Assembly (NCBI RefSeq): GCF_000425725.1
Contig: NZ_KE384441.1
Span: 356,062-420,061 of the forward strand
Direction: 5' to 3'
Length of the DNA stretch: 64,000 nucleotides
From: Halomonas halocynthiae DSM 14573
GTDB lineage: Bacteria; Pseudomonadota; Gammaproteobacteria; Pseudomonadales; Halomonadaceae
Shown: positions 25,914 through 34,592 of the stretch, one piece after another
Position numbering within the stretch: the first letter of the stretch is position 1
Layout of the letters: every line of letters starts with the position of its first letter
Notes under the pieces: generated by a model
What the model saw: the letters and a program-made list of their open reading frames with translations, nothing else
Told to the model about the DNA's origin: nothing
The model's database searches: none
Made by a program: the position numbers and the translations under genes

Positions 25914-27404
25914 ATGATCCGATCTCTCAAGCAAGACTGGTTTTTCAATATCCGAGGCGACATTCTGTCTGGCCTGGTTGTTGCCCTGGCTTTGATTCCT
26001 GAAGCCATCGCTTTTTCTATTATTGCTGGCGTTGACCCTAAGGTCGGGCTTTATGCGTCGTTCTCCATGGCGGTGATTATCGCTTTTGCTGGAGGACGGC
26101 CTGGTATGATATCGGCCGCGACGGCTGCCATGGCGCTACTAATGGTAACGCTGGTTCGAGAGCATGGCCTTGAGTATCTGCTGGCGGCAACTCTGTTAAC
26201 TGGGGTGTTACAGGTTATTGCGGGCTACCTGAGGCTTGCTGATCTGATGCGTTTTGTGTCGCGCTCGGTGGTAACTGGCTTCGTGAATGCCTTGGCTATT
26301 CTGATTTTTATGGCGCAACTGCCGGAACTGACTAACGTCACCTGGCATGTTTATGCCATGACAGCCGCGGGTCTGGGCATTATCTATCTGTTTCCTTATG
26401 TGCCGACTATCGGCAAGTTGCTACCGTCGCCGCTGGTTTGCATTTTGGTGCTGACGGCGGTGTATCTGGTCACCGGTATGGAGATTCGCACAGTGGGTGA
26501 CATGGGCGAGCTGCCGGATACCTTGCCGGTATTTCTATGGCCCGATGTACCGCTGAACTTGGAAACCCTAACGATTATTTTCCCCTACGCGGTGATGCTG
26601 ACTGTCGTTGGTCTGCTGGAGTCGATGATGACAGCCACCATCGTTGACGACTTGACGGATACCACCAGCGACAAGAACCGCGAGTGTAAAGGCCAAGGCC
26701 TGGCTAACTTCGGTACAGGACTACTGGGTGGCATGGCTGGCTGCGCGATGATCGGTCAGTCGGTGATCAATATTAAATCGGGTGGTCGTGGTCGGCTTTC
26801 GACGCTGGTGGCAGGCGTGGTGCTGTTGATCATGGTGGTGTTTCTGTCGGACTGGGTATCGCAGATTCCTATGGCGGCACTGGTCGCTGTAATGATCATG
26901 GTGTCGATCGGTACGTTCAGCTGGACCTCGATTCGTGATCTGAAAAAGCACCCGATGTCCACCAATCTCGTGATGTTAGTGACGGTAGGGGTCACGGTGA
27001 GCACCCACAACTTAGCCATCGGCGTGTTTGTTGGTGTGCTGCTGGCGGCCATGAACTTCGCGAACAAAGTTGGCAACATTCTGTATATCGGTAGTGAAGA
27101 CGACCCGCACGTTAGTCATCGCACCTATCGCGTTGTCGGGCAAGTGTTTTTTGCCTCGTCTGAGCGTTTCGGCAGGGCGTTTGATTTCAAAGAAACCGTC
27201 GAGAAGGTCACTATCGACCTGTCCCGAGCGCATTTCTGGGATATTACGGCAGTACAGGCACTGGATATGACCGTGATTAAATTCCGGCGTGAAGGGACTC
27301 AGGTAGAACTGATTGGCTTGAATGATGCCAGCGCTACCATTGTTGATCGCTACGCCATTCATGATGACCCTAAGGCTGTTGAAAAGCTGATGGGCGGCGA
27401 GTGA
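25914..27404 (+). CDS. SulP family anion transporter with STAS domain
   Basis: The 496-residue protein has the SulP transport core (about residues 10-385, ten or more membrane segments; [30 protein letters not shown] is the family signature) and a C-terminal STAS domain (about 400-495). SulP proteins carry sulfate, bicarbonate or dicarboxylates. The conserved core and the following universal stress protein gene resemble marine bacterial bicarbonate/sulfate type SulP pairs, but the substrate cannot be decided from sequence. No obvious ribosome binding site precedes the ATG. Confidence 0.88.
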   Translation: MIRSLKQDWFFNIRGDILSGLVVALALIPEAIAFSIIAGVDPKVGLYASFSMAVIIAFAGGRPGMISAATAAMALLMVTLVREHGLEYLLAATLLTGVLQVIAGYLRLADLMRFVSRSVVTGFVNALAILIFMAQLPELTNVTWHVYAMTAAGLGIIYLFPYVPTIGKLLPSPLVCILVLTAVYLVTGMEIRTVGDMGELPDTLPVFLWPDVPLNLETLTIIFPYAVMLTVVGLLESMMTATIVDDLTDTTSDKNRECKGQGLANFGTGLLGGMAGCAMIGQSVINIKSGGRGRLSTLVAGVVLLIMVVFLSDWVSQIPMAALVAVMIMVSIGTFSWTSIRDLKKHPMSTNLVMLVTVGVTVSTHNLAIGVFVGVLLAAMNFANKVGNILYIGSEDDPHVSHRTYRVVGQVFFASSERFGRAFDFKETVEKVTIDLSRAHFWDITAVQALDMTVIKFRREGTQVELIGLNDASATIVDRYAIHDDPKAVEKLMGGE

Positions 27405-27497
27405 CAGACGGCGAACCGTGGGTTATTACACCACGGCTGGACATAATGCAGAGCGTATTGGGTCAACTCTTATTCGCTAACTTGTGGAGCAGAAAAG

Positions 27498-28352
27498 ATG
27501 ACTGAACAGGTGATGGCCGCCATTGACGGCTCACATTTCTCAGAAGGTGTCTGTGATTATGCTGCTTGGGCTAGCTTGGCGCTGGGCGCACCACTGACCT
27601 TTCTGCATGTGGCCGACAATCATCTGCAAAGCCTTGAAACCGACCTGTCGGGCAATATTGGCCTGGGCGCGCGTGAGCATCTGCTTGAAGAGCTGGCGAA
27701 GCTTGATGAAAAACGTGCCCGTATTGCCCAAGAGCAGGGGCGTTTGATGCTTAAGGCCGCACAGGATCGCGCCATTGCTGGTGACGTTAGCGAGCCAAGT
27801 ATGCGCCAGCGTAATGGCACCCTAGTGGAAACACTGGAGGAGCTGGAGGACGAGATACGCTTGCTGGTCATTGGAAAGCGTGGCAAAACAGCGCATGAAG
27901 ATAGTGATCACTTAGGTTCCAATTTGGAGCGTGTAGTGCGCACGCTCCATCGGCCTATTCTGGTAGTGCCCGAGACGTTTCGCCGCCCAACAAAGATTAT
28001 GGTGGCGTTCGATGGCAGCAGGACCACTCGCAAGGGCATTGAGATGTTGGCAAGTAGCCCACTGTTTCGCGGCATTGAATGTCATGTCGTGATGGTTGGC
28101 GCAGACACTGGCGATAATACGTCGCAACTGGCTTGGGCGTTAGCAACGTTGCGAGATGCTGAGCACAAAGCAGAAGGTGTGATTCGTGCGGGTGATGTGG
28201 AGCAGGTGTTGCGTAGCTACAAGCAGGAGCATGACATTGATATGACGGTAATGGGTGCCTACGGACATTCACGGATTCGTCACTTGCTGCTGGGGAGTAC
28301 AACCACCAGTGTGTTGCGCGGTGCGAGTATTCCGGTGCTGTTATTGCGTTGA
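27498..28352 (+). CDS. Tandem universal stress protein
   Basis: The 284-residue protein contains two Usp domains: residues 1-155 (MAAIDGSHFS to VVPETF) and 160-284 (IMVAFDGSRTTRKG to MGAYGHSRIRHLLLGSTTTSVL). The second has the G-x2-G-x9-G(S/T) ATP-binding motif in full. It follows the SulP gene by 93 bp on the same strand and probably shares its transcript. GGAGCAGAAAAG supports the ATG at 27498. A regulatory role for the transporter is only suggested by position. Confidence 0.9.
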   Translation: MTEQVMAAIDGSHFSEGVCDYAAWASLALGAPLTFLHVADNHLQSLETDLSGNIGLGAREHLLEELAKLDEKRARIAQEQGRLMLKAAQDRAIAGDVSEPSMRQRNGTLVETLEELEDEIRLLVIGKRGKTAHEDSDHLGSNLERVVRTLHRPILVVPETFRRPTKIMVAFDGSRTTRKGIEMLASSPLFRGIECHVVMVGADTGDNTSQLAWALATLRDAEHKAEGVIRAGDVEQVLRSYKQEHDIDMTVMGAYGHSRIRHLLLGSTTTSVLRGASIPVLLLR

Positions 28353-28435
28353 TCAGGCGCGTGCCAGATGGATGTTTTTCGGTGTGTCTTTTCAGAGTAC
28401 CATGTGGCCCCAAACAATCTGCAGGAGTTCTACCC

Positions 28436-28795
28436 ATGAGCATTCAGCGTCACGATACACAAGCCCGTATGAGCCGTGCTGTTATCCATAATGGTGTGGC
28501 TTACCTTTGTGGTCAGGTGCCTGGTCCCGAGGCGCGCAACGGTGATATCACCGAGCAAACCCAAAGCATGTTGGCCAGAGTGGATGCACTGCTAGAAGAG
28601 ATAGGTTCTGATCGTGAGCATCTGCTTGCTGCGACGGTTTATCTCACCAATGGTGAAGATGCCGCTGCCATGAATGCTGTGTGGGATGCTTGGGTGCCTG
28701 AAGGTCACGCGCCAACCCGTACTTGTGTTTGTGCGCCACTGCCTGCCAAGGAACTGCTGGTGGAAGTGACCGTGACGGCGGTAGTAAAAGGTTGA
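28436..28795 (+). CDS. RidA/YjgF/YER057c family enamine/imine deaminase-like protein
   Basis: A 119-residue protein with the RidA fold sequence: AVIHNGVAYLCGQVP near the start, VYLTNGEDAAAMNAVWDAW, and PTRTCVCAPLPAKELLVEVTVTAV, where the Arg in PTRTCV matches the catalytic arginine of RidA. RidA proteins hydrolyse reactive enamines/imines formed by PLP enzymes. The ATG at 28436 follows GCAGGAGTTCTACCC. The gene stands alone between the stress protein and a small unknown gene. Confidence 0.88.
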   Translation: MSIQRHDTQARMSRAVIHNGVAYLCGQVPGPEARNGDITEQTQSMLARVDALLEEIGSDREHLLAATVYLTNGEDAAAMNAVWDAWVPEGHAPTRTCVCAPLPAKELLVEVTVTAVVKG

Positions 28796-28909
28796 ACCAT
28801 CAACCGTAGGCTGTAGGATAGATTTGTTATTTTTGCTGATGTGTTGTTTGTGTCTAGACTGACAGTCTGTCGTGTCATTCAAGACATGCTCTGACAAGGA
28901 GGTGGAAAA

Positions 28910-29155
28910 ATGGCTTACGTAACAATCGGTGGTGTGCAGTACGAAAAGGAATTAATTGACTTGGCCAACGCTCATACGACTGGGCAAGGCGAAGGAAAAG
29001 TCTCTAAAGATGAAGTGGATGATCTGCTCAAGTCGGCCCTTGATGGCCAGGGTGTCACGGACGTTGAGCGTCGCACGCTTGAGTACATTCGCAATAACTT
29101 TGATTTCACCGATGCGGCGGCTGAACGTTTTGACAAGAAGTTCGCCGAGCTGTAA
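28910..29155 (+). CDS. Small conserved acidic protein of unknown function (81 aa)
   Basis: A soluble, acidic protein of 81 residues, no signal or membrane segment, with GEGKVSKDEVDDLLKSALDG-type and TDVERRTLEYIRNNFDFTDAAAERF segments that look like two helical hairpins separated by a Gly-rich turn. A strong AAGGAGGTGGAAAA site precedes the ATG and a strong terminator follows at 29205, so it is a separately controlled real gene. I have no function for it. The leader holds AGACTGACAGTCT and GACAGTCTGTC dyads. Confidence 0.8.
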   Translation: MAYVTIGGVQYEKELIDLANAHTTGQGEGKVSKDEVDDLLKSALDGQGVTDVERRTLEYIRNNFDFTDAAAERFDKKFAEL

Positions 29156-29204
29156 ACGCTGACAAGTAAAGTGACAGTGTATTAATCATGCTGCGCGAAG
29201 TGCC

Positions 29205-29236
29205 ATGCCAGTCAACTGACGTTGACTGGCATTTTT
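29205..29236 (+). terminator. Rho-independent terminator
   Basis: A perfect 12-bp stem, ATGCCAGTCAAC (29205-29216) with 29221-29232, encloses a TGAC loop and runs into TTTTT. It ends the transcript of the 81-residue protein gene. Confidence 0.92.
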
Positions 29237-29347
29237 GGTTTTTGATGTCAGGCGCAGAACGTATTGTTTTTTTTATCTACGTCAAAAGACGCCTTCTTTA
29301 GCGCCAAGGGTGATGACCTTGATGAGGTAGCCAGCGTTGCTCTGCTG

Positions 29348-30256
29348 CTACGGCATAGAGCGCCACGCTGACGGAACAGCTTGGCGTAGAGCATCAAGCA
29401 AAGCGTCTAGGCGTCGGGGGTGTGGCCCATAGGGAGAAAGTAGGCTGACGGCCAGAGGGGCTGGGCGCCATTCTGCCAAGCAAGGCACTAGCTCGTTGGG
29501 ATGGTACTGCTCGCGTCTTGCAACAGACCATTCTGATAGAACGCCGATGCCTTGCCCTTGAGCGATGGCATCTACTTGCAACGTCGGTAGATCGACGCAT
29601 AGCCGTGAGCGGGGGGGATGAAAGCAGAAAGAGCGTCGCTCAGGGTGGTGTAGCATCAGTCCGTTATGGGTTGTGCCAAGCAGGTCGATCCAGGGGTGTT
29701 GTGCTAACTCCTCGGGAGTTGTAGGTGCTCCGTGGCGTTTAAGATAACCAGGGCTGGCGTAAAGCCATTGGGTGAGTTGTCCTAGGGACTCTACCCGCAG
29801 TGGTGTGTCTGCAGGTAGGTCGCCTATCCACACTTGGGCGATCTGGCTTTCTGGTGAGTTTTCTGGCCGGTCGCGCGCCTGTAGGGTTAATTCCATTTCA
29901 GGGTGGCTTGCCAGAAAGGTTTTGACGACGTTAGCCGCCCAGTTACGCGCTAAACTGCAATGTACGCCTAGGGTCAGGCGTCCGCGCATTGTTCCAGAGA
30001 GGTCTGCCAAGGCTTCATGACTGTGGTTAGCCAAACTCAGCATCTGGCAACAATAGTCGTGAAATACCAGCCCGGCCTCGGTGGGAATCAGCCGATTGGC
30101 CTGTCGTCGTAGCAGTGTTTGCCCAAGCCGTGACTCCAGCTGGGTAATTCGACGGCTGAGTGTTGACTTGGCCAAGTCCATGCGTTGAGCGCTGCGTGTC
30201 AGGCTGCCAGAGGTCATCACAGCATCGAAAGCGGCCAGTTCATCGAAGTCATACAT
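29348..30256 (-). CDS. LysR-type transcriptional regulator
   Basis: The 302-residue protein has an N-terminal LysR helix-turn-helix (FDAVMTSGSLTRSAQRMDLAKSTLSRRI) and a substrate-binding domain from about residue 90 (GRLTLGVHCSLARNW). It is downstream of the TonB-dependent receptor gene on the same strand. The 181-bp gap upstream contains a Fur-box-like sequence (30305-30323), so the gene may be under iron control. Its targets are unknown; proximity suggests siderophore genes. Confidence 0.88.
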   Translation of the reverse strand: MYDFDELAAFDAVMTSGSLTRSAQRMDLAKSTLSRRITQLESRLGQTLLRRQANRLIPTEAGLVFHDYCCQMLSLANHSHEALADLSGTMRGRLTLGVHCSLARNWAANVVKTFLASHPEMELTLQARDRPENSPESQIAQVWIGDLPADTPLRVESLGQLTQWLYASPGYLKRHGAPTTPEELAQHPWIDLLGTTHNGLMLHHPERRSFCFHPPRSRLCVDLPTLQVDAIAQGQGIGVLSEWSVARREQYHPNELVPCLAEWRPAPLAVSLLSPYGPHPRRLDALLDALRQAVPSAWRSMP

Positions 30257-30304
30257 GGTTATGGGACGTATCGTGAGGAAGGTGTAAACATATCATGTCT
30301 ATTT

Positions 30305-30323
30305 GCAAATGAAAATTATTATA
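30305..30323. promoter_or_regulatory. Fur-box-like site upstream of the LysR gene
   Basis: The 19-mer starting GCAAATGAAAATTATTATA agrees with the GATAATGATAATCATTATC consensus at 14 of 19 positions. It lies 49 nt upstream of the LysR start codon. Iron regulation is inferred. Confidence 0.5.
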
Positions 30324-30366
30324 ATCTATTCTTTGGTCGTTCTGAGCAAAGAAATAAATATGCCAA

Positions 30367-30387
30367 CGCTCCGGGGTGGCCGGAGCG
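30367..30387 (-). terminator. Probable terminator of the TonB-dependent receptor gene
   Basis: CGCTCCGG (30367-30374) and CCGGAGCG (30380-30387) form a perfect 8-bp GC-rich stem with a 5-nt loop, 50 nt beyond the receptor's stop. The minus-strand sequence that follows is T-rich but interrupted (TTGGCATATTTATTTC), so efficiency is uncertain. Confidence 0.5.
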
Positions 30388-30437
30388 AAAGGGCGATCTC
30401 AATTCACAAAGCGCATCACCAATAGCCTGCGTAAGGC

Positions 30438-32504
30438 TTAGAAATCTACAGTGAGTCCAAGGCTAACTTGGCGACCGTCAAGCACGACTTCGTAGTCGTC
30501 GTTGGTCACTTTCTTGTCACCTATGTTGTAGATACCCGCCTTGACGCGGGCATTATCATTCAGAGCATAAACTAAGCCAGCATCAACAAAACCATAGCCA
30601 GGAGTGCCTTCACTCATGCTGCTACGGCCCAGGTAGTCGCTGGTACTGCCTCGAATGTTGTTTTGCACCCAAAGGTTTAGGTCCTGGGTGGCTTGCCAGT
30701 CGAGGAGCAGGTTAAACATGTGTTCGGGAACTTTATTGAGCGGTTCGCCAGAAAACTCACCGGTTTTCTGTTCGGAGTGAGTGTAGGTGTAGCTGGAGGA
30801 GAGGTTCAGCTGTGGCGTGATGTCATAGGCCAGAGCTAGCTCGGCCCCCTGTATTTCGGCCTTGGAAATGTTCTTGCGTGTGCTGAGAAAGACAAAGTCA
30901 TTACCCGCATAGTGGCAACCCCAAGTGCTAGGATCGTTGCGATCTGCGTCAGGCGTTACGCAGAAGCGATCTTCTGCGATTTTATCGTCGAACTGCGTAT
31001 GAAACAGCGTCGCGCTGGTCGTCAAGCCGCCTGCAGCACTGTTGTAGGCAAGGCCGAATTCGTAGTTGGTGCTGGTTTCTGGGTCCAGGTCTGTGTTGCC
31101 AATGATAAGCGCTCGGGGGTGTGGCGCAGGAGAACCGCCACCGCCAGTACCACGACCAAAGCCTTCGGTGGCCTCTGATAAGCTGGGCTGTTTGTAACCG
31201 GTAGAAACGCCGCCTTTAAGTGTCCACTCTGGGGTCAGGTGGTAGTTAGCGTAAACGCGTGGTGAAAAATGGCCGCCGAACAGCTCGTCATCGTCATAGC
31301 GCACCCCAGTGGTCAGGTTAAGGTCGTCGGTAATACTCCACTCCATCTCCATGAACAAGGAGGCCAGCCAGCGGTCTGCTTTATTAATAGCGCCGGGCAC
31401 GTTGGAAGAGAGTAAGCCATTGGTGTCGTCGGTCAGGTTTTCGTGCTTGTACTGGCCGCCGAACGTGAGCATGTGACTACCCCAGAAATAGGTTGTCTGG
31501 GAGTTGAACGTAGTCATTTCATTGGTTTTTTTCTTACTGTTATCGCTAAGGTGCCGGTCAGAGATATCGTGCTGCAGGTAGGTATCAGTTAAAAAGTTGC
31601 CGTAGTTACCACGATGAGACAGGGTGTAGATATCTTTGTCATAGCGCGTGGTATTCGCTTGTGTGGGGTTGCCGCGACGATCAACTGAAGCGATGCTGCG
31701 CCCAGGGGTGTGGGTGTATTCCTTGGTAGATGACGTGTAGCCCAAAGAGAATTCGTTACTGCCGTCAGGTGTTAAAATCAGTTCTACGCCACCTTGTCGA
31801 GTATCACTTTTCGGGTTGCTTTCAGCATTATCTCCGCCACCGATGTAATCGCTTTCCTCATTTCCGACCCAGCTGCCATGAACGCGAGCACCGAGCAAGC
31901 CTGCAATTAAAGGGCCGCTGGTAAAAAAGCTGATTTGTTGGGCGTCGTTACTGATGTCATTAAGTGAGTGCGTATACTCGGTAGTCACTGACCCCATCCA
32001 CTGCTCAGTGACCTTTTTGGTAATAACGTTGACGACCCCGCCCATGGCCTGAGAGCCGTATAGCGATGACATCGGGCCGCGAATGACCTCGATACGTTCA
32101 ATCATCGAGATCGGCGGCAGGCCGATCTGTTTACCGCCATCGGAACCGTTAGTATTAACGGTACGTCCATCGTTGATTGGGCGGCCATCAATCAGGTACA
32201 GCGTATAGCTATCATCTAGGCCGCGAATACTGATGTCCTTCGACTGCCCGCCTCCGGTGACATAGACGCCGGGAATGTTGTCCATAGCGTCCACGATGCT
32301 CGAATAAGACTGCTTGTTAAGCTCCTCACCAGTGATTACCGAGATGCTTGCTGGCGCATCAGAGATAACCTGCTCGAACCCCGAGGCGGTAATAACCAAG
32401 GGTTCTAGCTCGGTCGTGTCTTTCGCTAGGCTGGTGCCACTGGCGACAGCTGTAGAAATTGCTAGAGCCAAGGTGGAGTGGTAATGGGGCAAGAAAATCG
32501 GCAT
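30438..32504 (-). CDS. TonB-dependent outer-membrane siderophore receptor
   Basis: The 688-residue protein has a signal peptide (to about residue 28, SGTSLA), a TonB box region EPLVITAS, a plug domain (IVDAMDNIPGVYV, DISIRGLDDSYTLYLIDGRP, IERIEVIRGPMSSLYGSQAMGGVVNVITKK) and a ~500-residue beta barrel that ends in a C-terminal Phe. The plug resembles FepA/CirA-type receptors for catecholate siderophores. It is divergent from the binding-protein genes across a 193-bp gap with a Fur-box-like site. Together with the ABC genes it forms the outer-membrane step of iron uptake. The siderophore is not determined. Confidence 0.92.
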   Translation of the reverse strand: MPIFLPHYHSTLALAISTAVASGTSLAKDTTELEPLVITASGFEQVISDAPASISVITGEELNKQSYSSIVDAMDNIPGVYVTGGGQSKDISIRGLDDSYTLYLIDGRPINDGRTVNTNGSDGGKQIGLPPISMIERIEVIRGPMSSLYGSQAMGGVVNVITKKVTEQWMGSVTTEYTHSLNDISNDAQQISFFTSGPLIAGLLGARVHGSWVGNEESDYIGGGDNAESNPKSDTRQGGVELILTPDGSNEFSLGYTSSTKEYTHTPGRSIASVDRRGNPTQANTTRYDKDIYTLSHRGNYGNFLTDTYLQHDISDRHLSDNSKKKTNEMTTFNSQTTYFWGSHMLTFGGQYKHENLTDDTNGLLSSNVPGAINKADRWLASLFMEMEWSITDDLNLTTGVRYDDDELFGGHFSPRVYANYHLTPEWTLKGGVSTGYKQPSLSEATEGFGRGTGGGGSPAPHPRALIIGNTDLDPETSTNYEFGLAYNSAAGGLTTSATLFHTQFDDKIAEDRFCVTPDADRNDPSTWGCHYAGNDFVFLSTRKNISKAEIQGAELALAYDITPQLNLSSSYTYTHSEQKTGEFSGEPLNKVPEHMFNLLLDWQATQDLNLWVQNNIRGSTSDYLGRSSMSEGTPGYGFVDAGLVYALNDNARVKAGIYNIGDKKVTNDDYEVVLDGRQVSLGLTVDF

Positions 32505-32550
32505 CGTAACGTTTCCAGTTGTTGGGTAGGCAGATCGATCGGACGCAAAT

Positions 32551-32569
32551 GATAAAGATTATTATTAAT
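32551..32569. promoter_or_regulatory. Fur-box-like site shared by receptor and binding-protein genes
   Basis: GATAAAGATTATTATTAAT agrees with the Fur consensus at 14 of 19 positions. It lies 46 nt before the receptor start (minus strand) and 128 nt before the binding-protein start (plus strand). Confidence 0.55.
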
Positions 32570-32697
32570 AATTAAAGGTCCGTTCTGCCGAATGCTATGT
32601 TCCTGATAACGCAACGCAAACCGTGGTAGCCTTCTTTCCCTTATTGCAATCGATTCCCATTCGTGGGTCGGTTAATCAAAAACTAGGGGAGCGGTTC

Positions 32698-33576
32698 ATG
32701 AAAACATCTGGCACATATACGCTGATGCTAACGTTGGTAATGTTGGCTCTGCCGGGAGCGGTGAATGCAGAGGCGGAGGTTGTTAACGAGCCAACGGTGG
32801 TGAGTTATGACTGGGGGAGTGTTGACACGCTAGAGGCGCTAGGGCTCGAAGAACATATTATCGGTTTGCCCTACCAGGCAGCACCGGCGTATATGCAGCA
32901 TTTACTTGAAGGACGCACTGACGTTGGTGGCCTTAAGGTTCCAGACCTTGATGCAGTTATCGCCTCTCAGCCGCAGCTGATTGTGGTTACTGGGCGTCAG
33001 GGTGAGGCCGTTGAGTCGTTGGCTAATATCGCTGAAGTCATCGATGTAGGCCTTGAAGAAGGTCCGTATTTTACTGCTTTTAGTGACAAGGTTACGGGGC
33101 TGGCCGAGCGTTTCAATGCCGAAGCCGAGGCAGCAGAGGCTCTTACCGGTTTATCCGAGTTCATCGAGCAAGCACGAGCTTCGCTTCCTGAAGAACGTTC
33201 GGTCATGGTGATTACTCACAACGATGGCCGCTTTTCTTTACGCCAAGAGAGCGTGGTAAACGAACTGTTACAGCTTGATGTTCCAGCGGTGCCTGAGGAT
33301 GTCGAGCTGGTACAGCGTGGCGAGCGGGTTTTCACGCCTTTAACGCCAGACATTATGGTGCGTATGTCACCTGATGTGGTGTTGGTTGTAGACCGTAGCT
33401 TGGCAATCGGTAAAGAACCGCTGGACGTATCAACACTTCAGAGCGCGCTGGCCGAACGTGGGGGCGAGTCTATCCGTGTTGTACCGCTGTCGGCCGATCT
33501 TTGGTATCTCTCTGGTGCGGGCCTTGGCAGTGTGCGAGCGCAAGTTAACGAAGTGATTGAAGCGGTTGGCCGCTGA
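32698..33576 (+). CDS. Siderophore-binding periplasmic protein, FatB/CeuE-like
   Basis: A signal peptide (about 24 residues, ALPGAVNAEA) precedes a class III binding-protein domain of about 268 residues, with VVSYDWGSVDTLEALGLEEHI near the start and VIASQPQLIVVTGRQ. It binds ferric siderophore in the periplasm and hands it to a FecCD-type importer. The ATG at 32698 follows GGGGAGCGGTTC; the frame is open from 32623. It is the first of two binding proteins in this island, and an 83-bp gap with a second Fur-like site separates it from the second. Confidence 0.87.
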   Translation: MKTSGTYTLMLTLVMLALPGAVNAEAEVVNEPTVVSYDWGSVDTLEALGLEEHIIGLPYQAAPAYMQHLLEGRTDVGGLKVPDLDAVIASQPQLIVVTGRQGEAVESLANIAEVIDVGLEEGPYFTAFSDKVTGLAERFNAEAEAAEALTGLSEFIEQARASLPEERSVMVITHNDGRFSLRQESVVNELLQLDVPAVPEDVELVQRGERVFTPLTPDIMVRMSPDVVLVVDRSLAIGKEPLDVSTLQSALAERGGESIRVVPLSADLWYLSGAGLGSVRAQVNEVIEAVGR

Positions 33577-33586
33577 TAACTACGAA

Positions 33587-33625
33587 AATCATTTAAACAT
33601 AATTATGCAAATGATTCTGATGTAG
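33587..33625. promoter_or_regulatory. Candidate Fur-type control site before the ABC operon
   Basis: AATCATTT (33587-33594) is complementary to AAATGATT (33609-33616), and GCAAATGATTCTGATGTAG (33607-33625) looks like a weak Fur box (10 of 19 matches). It could give the second binding-protein gene and the ABC genes their own iron-controlled promoter. Confidence 0.35.
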
Positions 33626-33659
33626 ATTAAAATTATTGGCAGCCAAGGAGCCTTTACTG

Positions 33660-34592
33660 ATGCCACTGTTTACACGCCCGACTGCCGCTATAGCTGGCCT
33701 GTCAATTCTTTTGACTTTTTCTACGGCGCAAGCCGCAAGTGTTTCTACTGCTTATGGAAACGTTGAGGTGCCTGATGCTCCTGAGCGAGTAGTTACCCTT
33801 TATGAGGGCGCACTGGATGCGGCCCTGGCGGCAGAGGTAATGCCTGTCGGCGCCGTTACCACCCGCGGTGGAGATAGTGTGGCGCGCTATATTGAAGCTC
33901 ACCTGGATGAGGAAACTCGGCCAGCGATTGTTGGCGTGGTTCGTGAGGTGAATTTGGAGGCTGTATTAGCCGAGCGGCCCGATATGATTCTGGCGGCTCC
34001 ACAGCTTGCTGATGAGCAGTATGCCTTGCTGTCTAAAATCGCGCCCACTGTGGTTCCTGTTGCTCGTGAACGTGCTGCCGATAACTGGAAGCATGAAGCG
34101 CGTCTTTTCGGTGAAGCGTTGGGCCGAGCGGAGGTACTGGAAGCCGTTATCACTGACGTGGAGGAGCGAGCATCAGCATTGTCACAGGCGCTTGCTGAGG
34201 CGGGAGTCGATGGGAGTACTAACCTAGTGCGCTGGATGCCCCAAGGCCCGCTAGTGATGTCTGACACCTTGTTTTCTAGCGGTATTCTGGCAGCCTCAGG
34301 CCTTAAGGTAAGTGATGCCGGATTGGTTAACCAAGGGGGCGCTCACAGCGACCCGCTGAGCCTTGAAAATCTCTCGCGGCTGGATGGCGACTGGTTATTT
34401 CTCGCCACGTTAAATGCAGAAGGTGAACAAGCGCTGGAAGCCGCTAAGCAATCGGCTGCTTTTGCTCGCTTGCCGGTAGTAACGCACGATCGAGTGGTGG
34501 TAGTGGATGGGCAGTTGTGGACCAGCGCTAGCGGCCCGCTGGCTGCCCAGGCAATTCTGAGCAATATTGAAGCCGCATTGTTGCCTGAATGA
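33660..34592 (+). CDS. Iron-siderophore ABC binding protein, FepB/FecB-like
   Basis: The 310-residue protein has a signal peptide (to TAQAA, about residue 26) and a binding domain with VTLYEGALDAALAAEVMPVGAV and ERPDMILAAPQLADEQYALLSKIAPTV, typical of FepB/FecB proteins. AAGGAG ends 10 nt before the ATG at 33660. The stop overlaps the next permease gene as ATGA, so this is the cognate binding protein of the ABC importer. The first binding protein (32698) may be an alternative or an auxiliary one. Confidence 0.9.
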   Translation: MPLFTRPTAAIAGLSILLTFSTAQAASVSTAYGNVEVPDAPERVVTLYEGALDAALAAEVMPVGAVTTRGGDSVARYIEAHLDEETRPAIVGVVREVNLEAVLAERPDMILAAPQLADEQYALLSKIAPTVVPVARERAADNWKHEARLFGEALGRAEVLEAVITDVEERASALSQALAEAGVDGSTNLVRWMPQGPLVMSDTLFSSGILAASGLKVSDAGLVNQGGAHSDPLSLENLSRLDGDWLFLATLNAEGEQALEAAKQSAAFARLPVVTHDRVVVVDGQLWTSASGPLAAQAILSNIEAALLPE

